This document shows positions 19,595 through 28,900 of a DNA stretch of 41,103 bases, one piece after another. Origin of the DNA: Baffinella frigidus (lineage: Eukaryota > Cryptophyceae > Cryptomonadales > Baffinellaceae); contig MU646605.1 of NCBI GenBank assembly GCA_026770585.1, forward strand, positions 1 through 41,103, in the 5' to 3' direction. Under the pieces are notes generated by a model. The model worked only from the letters and a program-made list of their open reading frames with translations. It made no database searches and was not told the origin of the DNA. A program made the position numbers and the translations under genes. Within the stretch, counting starts at the first letter, position 1; every line of letters begins with the position of its first letter.

Positions 19595-19769
19595 GGCACC
19601 ATCCTGGCTTTTTGTGATGCTTTTGTGTTGAAAGTTAAAACATTGCCCCCCCCCAGGTTACCATCTCAATTAAGGTGTTGCTTTGTACAAAACAATAGCA
19701 GCGCGTTTGGGGGGGAGGATCTTCACCGTGATGCGGATGGTTCGGCCGGCGAGTGCGGCCGCCTTTAGG

Positions 19770-20443
19770 TCCTTTAGGTTCTGCGAGCTCCCACCATAGG
19801 CGGACACCGGAACTGGTTTTATAAAAGGTCGCGACAATGCAGTGGCGGAACATGGCGCATCCCCTGAAGTGGATCGTCCCCGTTGCGTTCAATCGCGACG
19901 CCATTTCTCTCAACGTCGATAGGAAGGATGTCGCACCGCCTGGCCCCAACCAGCACGTGAAGTTGCACAAAACGTTACCCACAATCAGAAATACGCCACA
20001 TGCCTGCACTTCACTGCCTCCGCATCGCACGCCTTCTCCTAGTATGACCCTACAGCAGCCCTATGCCTAGGGCCCTACGGTGGTCCTACAGAGGTACCTC
20101 GCTCATAAGGAACCAACCCCCCCTAGGACCCTACAGTAGGACCATGCCTAGGGCCCTATGGTGGTCCTAGGTGGGGGGCGCTTTCTTATGAGCGAGGTAC
20201 CCCTGTAGCGGGGGGGGCGCTTTTTCATGAGCGAGGTAACCCTGTACAGTGAGCACACCACCCGCCTCCCTCTTTTTCGTTTTCGTTTTTAAAAGTTTCT
20301 TTCACCGTGACTACTTGAACAAAAGTGTTTTTACTATGTACCGCGCTACCGCCACGCGGCGAAAGGAAACAATGGCCTTTCTACAGAACCAGTTCCGGTG
20401 TCCGCCTATGGTGGGAGCTCGAAGAACCTAAAGGACCTAAAGG
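19770..20443. repeat. Family F repeats in inverted arrangement
   Basis: CTTTAGGTTCTGCGAGCTCC to ACACCGGAACTGGTT at 19770-19822 is mirrored at 20386-20443. A copy of MITE A sits between the arms, so this may be a composite foldback of about 670 bp just downstream of the porin stop codon. Confidence 0.65.
20042..20246. mobile_element. Palindromic MITE family A, copy 8, with partial copies on both sides
   Basis: The complete element is 20087-20207. To its left (20050-20086) is a partial core, CCTATGCCTAGGGCCCTACG; to its right (20208-20246) a second right arm, ATGAGCGAGGTAACCCTGTA. This suggests local partial duplication. Confidence 0.8.
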
Positions 20444-20457
20444 GCGCTGCGCACGCG

Positions 20458-23400
20458 TCACGCGTCGAACTTGGCGTTGACCGTGATGCGAGGTCCGGTC
20501 GAGTCGAGCTGCCGAGCGGGGACGCGAATCAGGTATCCCTCAAGTGGCGAGTAGGGCTCATACACCCTACCGTAGGGCCCTGGGACCTGCCTAGGACCTC
20601 TTGGCGGTCAAATTTGACCGCCTCGCCACTTAAGGGATAGGAGTCACTCGAACTCAAGGACACGCAGCGCCCCTAGGGTGGCGATATGCTCGTACGACCA
20701 GACTTTCTGTAGGACCCTATGGCAGAGCGTGTCCTGAACGTCAGGTACCCTAGTTGACGAAAAGTAAACTCAGTTCTTGAAAGTCTACAGGGGTACCTCG
20801 CTCATAAGAAACCGCCCACCCCCTAGGACCACCATAGGGGCCCATGCATAGGGCTACTGTATGGTCCTAGGGGGGGTTGGTTTCTTATGAGCGAGGTACC
20901 CCTGTAGTGGCGGCAAGATCTGACGCCGTTTCGGCGTATACAGTCTCTCACGGTCCGGGCTCTCTACACTCCAATCCTGCCGCCAGCGCCATTGGTCCCA
21001 CATCGCAAAAGTGACGAACATTTTTTTCTTGGGAGGGCTGATCGAGATCAGCCCTCCCAAGGCTGGTCCAGACGGGGAGGGGGGGAAGAAGACCTGGGCT
21101 GATCGATGGAGAGGAGGGGAAGAGGACCAAGGCTGGTTGAGATGGGGAGGGGGGGAGAAGACCTGCATGACAGTATGGAGGACGTGGGACGGGCAGGCGG
21201 GAAGGAAGTTCCGAAGCTGCACTGAGGCTGCTACCGATCGCGTACGGCTCTCCACCTGCATCCTCACACGTGTTAGCCAACCGTTGCACCCTTTTTTAGC
21301 ATGGTTCCAGCCACACAGCGGGCTACGAACAAGGGATTTCTGGCCGATCCTGGACGAGAATCGGTTGGGATGTCCGTATGAACAACCCTGCGTACGCGCG
21401 CCGTGTGAGGAGGGGGCAGCCACCTTACAGGGCGGGGCAGCACTGCATGTTGATTACAGAGCTAGCTGGCGCTAAGCTGATTCCCCACCTAGCATTGGGT
21501 GTTGATGTTAAAGCTAACTTGCGCTGAAAAAAATTAGCGTTCGCGTCTGGACGTTGCTGCACCTCTCGTTGGTTCGCGTTACGATGGATGATAGACTCAG
21601 GGTGACCACTGCCTCGTGTTGCCTCGGGGGAGGCGACACGAGACAAGAAAATGTTCAAAGGTCACCTACACAGAGTCGTGTATCGCGAAGTATACAACAT
21701 ATACTAAGATAAACATAGCTGGCTTGTTTTCCGTGTCGCGCTGTGGCACATCTATCCAATAAGTTTCATCTTTGGCACGGCTGGCCCCAAAAGCGCCACC
21801 ACGGAGAGGGAGACCAGAGACAAAAGGGCATGATTGGCTCTGAACGGCTCTGATAAATTCCCGAGTGGAAATCACCTGGGGAAATCGTGGCGATTCTGGA
21901 GTAGCAATCAGGGACAAGGGCTGGGATCCGAACCTTGGCTCGGACGACAGCCGACTCAGATTCGTGCTGCAACCCTGCCGTTCACCGTGCCACACGCCAC
22001 ACCATTCAGCAACCCCGCAAGTAATCACCAACGTTTTGCTGATATAGCGGTTATCAGATTGGTTGGCCACGCGGTTTCAAAATTCAATATGCGTGTCCTG
22101 ACACGCAACAAATTGACCCCCACGAACAGTCTGGCGTGGGTTGACCGACCATGTTGGTGCTAAACCGTCAGCGTTTGCCATTGTTTCTTTTCGTTTCCAA
22201 CAGATGTGAAATGCGGGAGTCCTAGCTCTGGCTGCGTTTCATTCTGGCTCGTCCTCAAAAATCTTGAAGAGCAGAACTCCAGTTCAGAAGTGCGAATAGA
22301 AAGCCGTTAGGACGAGCCAGTACAAAACTCAGGCAGAGCTAGGAGTCTGCGCACGAGAACGTCCCACGGAATGCAGACACAGCATACCGCAGTGTGGTCC
22401 GCTGTCACAAACCCTTCGGGGGTCACCCGTTAGTCGGCAGTCGGTTCTGCTGAGTTCCTCTGCAATGAAAGGTTCACCGCAGGCCCATCCTGCAGATACC
22501 TTCCAGTGTCCACCTATGGCGGACGTTCGCAAAACCTGAAGGACCTACATCAGCGGCCACCGCACGGGCGCGCACCGAGCGTAGGTTACGGAACTTTACG
22601 GAAAGGTCACGGGACTTGCGGAAAATGTTACGGAACTCTACGGAACGCACCGAGCGTGACGGAGTTAACAGTGAAGGACGCGGCCGCCTTGAGCGACTCC
22701 GAAATGCGCTGCTCGAGCGTGACGTCGGCCTTGCTCCCACCGGCCTTCCCCATGGCGCTCAGCATGAAGTTTTTGCCGGTATACCTGGATAGTTTTTTGA
22801 TAGGTTAATAAATAGGTTAGGTTAATACATCACCTATATATTAACCGTAGGGTTTGATCGGTGAGCTACGAGAGGAGCTGTGTGCAAGGAAAGGGCTGTG
22901 CACGAAGAAATACGGAACCCTACACGCAAAACCCTTAACCTGGAACACTACGTTTCCCTTTGTCACAGAAACTATTAACCTAGCAGGACGCTGTGCTGCA
23001 ACCCCCAGGACGCTCTGAAGAATTCCACGTTCAGACGAAAACCCCTGAAACCTTAACCCTGAACCGGGGCAGGGCTGAAATTCACAGGAGTGTCAAAAAA
23101 AGAAATCTGGCCATGGGGAGGGGCTCGGAGATGGCGCCCGTGTCCGCATCGAAGTAAAACCGTTTCCCTTTCTTACAAGACTGGAAACTATCAACCTGGC
23201 AGGACGATGTGTTACAACCCCCAGGACGCTGTGAAAAATCTTCGCAGGGGTGGGTGCCAAAAAGAATTTCAGAAACCTGGCCATGAGCAGGGGCTCGGAG
23301 ATGGCGCCCGTATCCGCATCGAAGTCTGTCCCACACCCGAGCAGCGCGTTCCGCACCCCTGCGCCATTTCGAGGTGTGTTGGGTTAGGGGTTAGCGATGA

Positions 23401-25662
23401 GGAGTTAGGCTATTGTATCACTCAACTCAAGGCTTAAGGGCCTATCTAGGACCTGGATCGAGAGTAATAATAAAAAAGAAGAAAACGAGTAGGGGTTAGT
23501 ATGGGTTGCGGGCACAACACCAGCCCCCCCACGTTCAACAGATCTCATCCCGCCAGGTATTTAATTTAAATGCTCGGCGGAGTTCCCCATACAACGAAAA
23601 TTACTACACAAGCAACAAAAGAGTCGTGTCCGAAAGGCCCTGTGTAGTAATTTTTGTACATTCGGGGAACTCCCGAGCATTTATTTTAATTACCTGACCG
23701 GATTAGATCGGGATATTCTACCTGTAGTGAATTTCACCAGGTGGAAAATCCCGATCTGTTAAACGTGGGGTGGCTGGTGTTGGTACACAGGCAAGAACTT
23801 CATGCTGAGCGCCATGGGGAAGGTCGGCGGGAGCAAGTTTCACGGTAAACCCTGAGAGTTGACCGCCTGGTGAAAAAGCCTTTTCTTCCTCGACCCCGAT
23901 CTGGTTCATTCTGGTGATTGGTGGCATGAGGTGCTAGGGGTTCGGGGTTAGCGAGTAGGGGTGAGCATCCGTTGCGGGCTGCAAACACACGCAGCGGAGG
24001 TATGTGTGAACATAACCTGCGTTTCACCCACCCTGTACGGATCAGTTACACATCCTGGCGAAGAGGGAGCCAGCCCGAGCTTTCTGGCACACGCGGTGTA
24101 ATTAGTAGTTGATCCCTTTGCAAAAGGCTTGCTGGGCCTCTCGAGAATCATCGAGGTCCTTTCTGAGGGTGATAACGAAGAAGAAGAAGAAGTGCGGGCT
24201 GCTGGATGCACACGCGCAAGACGGGCCCAGCTCGCCTGGAGCTGGGGGTCTGGGGATACCACCTCTGTGTAAAGTCACTCCGGTCATCCTACACGGGGTA
24301 GTATCCCCAGAGATGTCTGGTGGGGGGCTGGGTTGGAACGCAGGGCATGCGCCACGCGTGAACCCTCAACCCGAAACCCTGAACCCTACACCCTGAACCT
24401 TGAAACATTAACGCTAAACCCTAAATCCTAAGCCCTGAAACCTCAACCCTCAACCCTCAACCCCAAACCCTAAAAACCGAAATGCGGGGCGGGGCGGCAG
24501 GGGCAGGGCTACGGAGCGGGCACGCACCAAGCACCCCTGACATTGCCAACCGCGACCTTTCAAATCCCAGCCGCCCCTGCCGCATGCGCGTCCAGAAGTC
24601 AGTCAGTGAAATTCTTTCAGAGGCGCGTTAGTCACATGCGTGCAGAAGCACGTCAGTCAGCCAGGAAACACCCCCCAACCTCGTCTCACCCGAGAGTTCC
24701 CAGAGATTCTCGGGCTCGCTGGGACCTGAACCTGCAGCCAGATTCCAAGATGCTCCAGCACCCAAATGCTGCAACGTTCAAAACCAAAACTCCAACCCTC
24801 ACGGGTGTATCACCGTCACCAGTTCAACGAGCGTGTCACCGTCACCAGTTCAACACATTCTTCCTAGGGGCATCCCACCGAGAAGCCAGGCTTCTGGAAC
24901 GTGTACTCAGCCGAAGCTCCCGCCGAGCGCCCCGGAACGCCCTCGCTGTGGTGGAATCCGCCAGAGAGCTGGACCGCGAGCCCCGGCACCAGGTCCGACA
25001 CCCTTGCCTTCGCGCCGAATTGCCCTGCGCCACCAGGTGGGAAGAAGTGTTGGCGAGGCTCACGAGGTGGATGCTTGCAAGGAAGATCGGGGGTTTCCGG
25101 GATGCCGACCGAGTCGAAGGCTGCTGGGCCAGCTGTGGATGGTGCGCAAGCGGCATCCTACGACCACCAAACCTCATCCAGGAATCTCGTACCTTGATCA
25201 TCAACATTGCAGGAGACGTCGACAGAGTTTATCTGCGACTCTGCCTGGAAGAACCCCCGAACGACCGCGTGTGCCTTGGTCAGCCCCGCCGTAAGCTTGG
25301 TCCTCCCAAACCTTTTTGACAGCTCCGCACTACACGCCACATTTCATTAGAACAGCATAACAGTAAATGGGTCATGCTCAAACAGGGCGCCATCACGGCA
25401 CACGTTTAGGCCAGACATCAACGAGCCACGTCGCCGCCGCCGTCTATCTCGCCCTTGCTCTCTCTGTCAGCAAGCACCCGGCGCGATGTGGGGATGTTTC
25501 ATGGAAATGGCGCGACCGATTCTCGAGGCTCGAGAAGTCCAGGAGCTGCGGTGTCGCCACGGCCTTCTCAAGGGTGGGCACGACGAGTGGGGGTGTGATT
25601 CTTGCCGACGAGAGGGCGATCGCCAGGACCAGTAGCACCGACAGGAGGGACCGCTTCGGCAT
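20458..25662 (-). CDS. VDAC-like Porin_3 protein with apparent signal peptide (exon set incomplete)
   Basis: Exons placed on the - strand: 25478-25662, 25193-25329, 24879-25024, 23277-23358, 22651-22784 and the last, 20458-20508. Phases match across exons 1-2-3 and 4-5; at least one exon is missing between 24879 and 23358 and one between 22651 and 20508. Exon 1 starts MPKRSLLSVLLVLAIALSSA, a typical signal peptide, followed by about 40 residues. Exons 2-3 give amphipathic strands typical of Porin_3 (SDLVPGLAVQLSGGF, AEYTFQKPGFS), exon 4 DFDADTGAISEPLLMA, exon 5 RYTGKNFMLSA and LEQRISESLKAAASFTVNS, and the end PRITVNAKFDA is a porin-style last strand. VDACs form anion channels in the mitochondrial outer membrane and normally lack a signal peptide; entry into the secretory or complex-plastid route is my inference. 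Family call is by pattern, not search. Confidence 0.65.
20534..20639. mobile_element. MITE family B, copy 4
   Basis: TATCCCTCAAGTGGCGAGTA to GCCACTTAAGGGATA with inner GGCGGTCAAATTTGACCGCC. It lies 26 bp from the last porin exon, in the last intron. Confidence 0.88.
20785..20906. mobile_element. Palindromic MITE family A, copy 9
   Basis: TACAGGGGTACCTCGCTCAT to ATGAGCGAGGTACCCCTGTA, inside a porin intron. Confidence 0.9.
21028..21061. repeat. Perfect 16-bp-arm hairpin
   Basis: CTTGGGAGGGCTGATC, two bases, then GATCAGCCCTCCCAAG. The following 100 bp repeat CCAAGGCTGGT and related purine-rich words. Within a porin intron. Confidence 0.9.
22219..22348. mobile_element. MITE family E, copy 1
   Basis: Ends CCTAGCTCTGGCTG and CAGGCAGAGCTAGG; the inner arms TTCTGGCTCGTCCT and AGGACGAGCCAG also pair. 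A relative lies at 38760-38887. It is in a porin intron. Confidence 0.8.
22504..22600. repeat. Family F fragment and echo of the porin exon 5 donor
   Basis: GTGTCCACCTATGGCGGACG to GGACCTA belongs to family F. At 22570-22592 GCGCACCGAGCGTAGGTTAC repeats the exon 5 edge and donor at 22645-22665 (ACGCACCGAGCGTGACGGAGT). Confidence 0.6.
23100..23165 (-). repeat. Echo of porin exon 4
   Basis: GGCTCGGAGATGGCGCCCGT then TCCGCATCGAAGT is a near-identical copy of 23291-23325 within exon 4, same strand. It keeps DFDADTGAISEPL-type coding (YFDADTGAISEPLPMAR) but its acceptor side differs. Confidence 0.8.
23510..23795. repeat. Wider inverted repeat enclosing MITE M copy 1
   Basis: ACACCAGCCCCCCCACGTT and CAGATC near 23516-23545 are mirrored by GATCTG and AACGTGGGGTGGCTGGTGTT near 23753-23782, so the MITE is nested in a larger foldback. 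Confidence 0.75.
23545..23707. mobile_element. MITE family M, copy 1
   Basis: About 160 bp with arms CCAGGTATTTAATTTAAATG and CATTTATTTTAATTACCTG, inner arms GGAGTTCCCC / GGGGAACTCC and AATTACTACACA / TGTGTAGTAATT. Close relative at 34624-34785. Confidence 0.88.
23782..23840 (+). repeat. Inverted copy of porin exon 5 (5' half)
   Basis: TACACAGGCAAGAACTTCAT to AAGGTCGGCGGGAGCAAG on the + strand copies the sense strand of exon 5, which lies at 22730-22784 on the - strand. It translates YTGKNFMLSAMGKVGGSK on the wrong strand for the gene. Confidence 0.85.
24358..24477 (+). repeat. Telomere-like tract in a porin intron
   Basis: CCCTAAA/CCCTCAA variants with the C-rich strand on +, that is, antisense to the porin gene. 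This is opposite to the fully telomeric introns. Confidence 0.85.
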
Positions 25663-25978
25663 GATCCTAGCGCGTTCGGCCGCGAAAACGCGAAAATTCC
25701 GCTCCTCGGGTCAAGTGGATTGGATTGAGGGCGGAGAAATCAGTATTTACCCGCCAAAAGCCTCGATTCTCAAACTTTCCAGACACAAAAATGGCTCGTA
25801 CACTACGAGCTCGTAGGTCCTATCCTCGATTGGTCCACTTTGGAGCGACAAAAAGTGTCCAGGGCTCGACGCTTCCGTAGCGAGAGTGAAAGGGGCGAGC
25901 TTGTTCCTCCTTCCCCGCGTTGTGTAGTTGGGACCGCTAGTAGAAGGTTGGAGGTTTCAGGACAGAGCACCATCCGCG
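25663..25978. promoter_or_regulatory. Shared divergent promoter, porin and WD40 genes
   Basis: 316 bp between the two start codons. It includes GCGAAAACGCGAAAATTCCG near the porin side (E2F-like words), a palindromic ACGAGCTCGTAGG near 25804, and ATTGG (reverse CCAAT) near 25830. No TATA box is obvious. Motif roles are inferred. Confidence 0.45.
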
Positions 25979-28900
25979 ATGGCTTCCGACTCCCGGGCGC
26001 TCCCCGGACACCAGCCCCCGGTAAGCTTCTTCCCCAGCCTCGCGTTGAAACCCTCTCCCCCAACATTGGTTTGCTGAGGCGGATGGCGGTGGGCAGGTGA
26101 CGCCCGGGTTCCAGCCAGGGATGTCGTCGGTCCCGATGGCCGGCATGCAGGCGATCTCGCTCTCAGGCACGCAGCGCAACGTCGACTTGGTAACAGAGGA
26201 GAACCGCAAGCTGCGTTCGCGGCTGGAGAAGCTCAACAATGAGCACCGCGAGCTGAAGCGCGCCTACTGGGAGCTCTCCCTATCCCTGAGTCACCAGACC
26301 CAGGTCCCAGTGCCCACGCACCTGTTTCCTCCCTCGCCAGCCCCCTCCCTGCTGACGCCCCGCCTGCTCGATCTGATCTGCAGGTCTAGATCGCTGAGAA
26401 GAAATCAACGACCGTGTGCAGGAGGGCAAGCCAGGCCAAGGGCGCGACATGCACTCGCTGATGAAGATTGCGGACATGGCGCCGGGGCGGCACGACCACT
26501 TGGCGCCCGAGGAGGTGAGCAGCCTGGCATCTATCACCTCCTTGGACCCGCAGCAAGGCAGACGACTCTACTGTGCGTCAGCACGGACCCGTGAGCCCTG
26601 CCGACGGGGGAGGCTGATCATCAATCGCAAAGAAAATATTCCCGCACTCGCTTCTGCCCTGCACCTGTGCGTCCCCCATCTGAGCTCTGCGCACAATAAA
26701 CACGACGGCATCCCCGTGACGGTGACCTGGGAAATGAATTTATTAAAAGGATTAAGAGGAAACTTACCTGTTCACTTATTTGCAGGCGAGCACGCCGGAC
26801 GTGAAAGGCAAGAACGACACGCGCCTGCTGGTGGATCGGGGGATCTTGGAGGGGCACTCCGGCGCGGTCTATGCGGTGGCCTTCTCACGAAAAGGTGCTG
26901 CCCCCTGAACCTTAGACCCTAGACCCTAGACCCTAGACCCTGAACCTTGGACCCTAGACCCTAGACCCTCGACCCTAGAGACCCTGAGCCCTTAACCCTG
27001 AACCCTAGACCTTCAACCCTCAACTCTCAACCCTAAAACCTAAATCCTCAACCCTCAACCCTCAACCCTCAACCCTTAACTCTTCCTGGGGATGTCTGGC
27101 AGGAAACCTGGTGGCATCAGGGTCGTTCGACAAATCAGTACGGATCTGGTCGCTCGACAATCTCAGCGGCGCCCTCTCCTCAGCTTCCTGCGAAGTCCTC
27201 CAGGTTTTCACACAGTTGACTAATCTCATCGCAGACTAGATTTAATTTCGGGAATGTCCTTCTAAACGAAGATTTGTACCCAGAACTTTTATGGCTTTAA
27301 TAATTCGTACTTTGAAGGGCTCTAAAATATCTGAATTTGTAAAAAAAATCGTTTGAAAGGACAGTTCCCGAAATTAAATCTATTCAGGGACCCGATGACA
27401 TCCCCCGTTTTCCCGGTACCGACAACGCCTGGATTTAGGTACCGCCCTGTCTTGACGTTTGGACCGGGGAAGGGGGTCTTCAACCCCCCCCCCCCGCCCT
27501 ACCATCCACCCCCACTCCCACCTCCATTTTTTTCATCTGTTGCTTCTCCCGCGTTTGTACAGGGGGTTTTCGATCTCGGGGTTGTACTGGGGTGTACCAA
27601 CATCCGTTCCTAGCAGAACTGAGGGGGTTACAAAGAAATTGGCGGTTTGAAACCCCCGAGGTTTACAATTCATACCAGGACGTTGCTTTTCGAATCTCAT
27701 TTCAGACACTCGCACTATTAAGTTGTTGGCAATGGGGTCTCGCAGGACCACGCGCTGAACGTGAGCGAGGTGGCGTGGGGGGCGGGGGACGCGTGCCTCG
27801 TGTCTTCCTCCTACGACAAGACCATCAAGGTCTGGGACGTCCAGGTGACCCCCCCCCCCCCCCCCCCCCCCCCCCNNNNNNNNNNNNNNNNNNNNNNNNN
27901 NNNNNNNNNNNNNNNNNNNNNNNNNNNNNNNNNNNNNNNNNNNNNNNNNNNNNNNNNNNNNNNNNNNNNNNNNNNNNNNNNNNNNNNNNNNNNNNNNNNN
28001 NNNNNNNNNNNNNNNNNNNNNNNNNNNNNNNNNNNNNNNNNNNNNNNNNNNNNNNNNNNNNNNNNNNNNNNNNNNNNNNNNNNNNNNNNNNNNNNNNNNN
28101 NNNNNNNNNNNNNNNNNNNNNNNNNNNNNNNNNNNNNNNNNNNNNNNNNNNNNNNNNNNNNNNNNNNNNNNNNNNNNNNNNNNNNNNNNNNNNNNNNNNN
28201 NNNNNNNNNNNNNNNNNNNNNNNNNNNNNNNNNNNNNNNNNNNNNNNNNNNNNNNNNNNNNNNNNNNNNNNNNNNNNNNNNNNNNNNNNNNNNNNNNNNN
28301 NNNNNNNNNNNNNNNNNNNNNNNNNNNNNNNNNNNNNNNNNNNNNNNNNNNNNNNNNNNNNNNNNNNNNNNNNNNNNNNNNNNNNNNNNNNNNNNNNNNN
28401 NNNNNNNNNNNNNNNNNNNNNNNNNNNNNNNNNNCAAACAGACAAGCAAGCTGGCGGGGACGTTCGAGGTGGGGGGGTGCGCGCTGACGGTGGCGTTCGC
28501 AAGCGGGGTCGAGGACAACCTCTTCTGGGCCGCGACGAGCCAGGGGCATTGTCATCTGATTGATAAGCGCATGTCGGGGAGCGCTGCGGTGAGGATCCTG
28601 CCCGGATGGAGAGCCAATGTGAGAGAGAGCGAGGAAGAGAGAGAGAGAGAACGAGCAAGCGAGCGAGGAAGAGAGAGAGCGAGAGCGAGAGAGAAAGCGC
28701 GCGATAAAGGGAGTGCTGCGGTGAGTGTCCTGCCTGGATGGAGAGAAGGAGGGAGGGGGGGCGGGGGGCAGAGCGACAGAGAGGGGGAAAGACAGAGAGG
28801 CAGAGAGACATAGGGACAGATAGGCGGAAAGACATTGAGACATAGAGAGAAAGACAGAGAGATAGAGAGAAAGGTTGCGCGCCATAGCGACATAGTGACA

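Noticed and set aside
20854-21423. 189-codon - strand frame
   Set aside because: Overlaps MITE A copy 9 and a foldback; no porin-like strands, no splice logic.
21666-22070. 134-codon - strand frame as a missing porin exon
   Set aside because: Composition and pattern do not resemble porin strands; no phase-compatible splice pair was found.
24542-24590. Possible porin exon between exons 3 and 4 (GRLGFERSRLAMSG)
   Set aside because: The acceptor phase fits exon 3, but the end phase does not fit exon 4, so it was left out.
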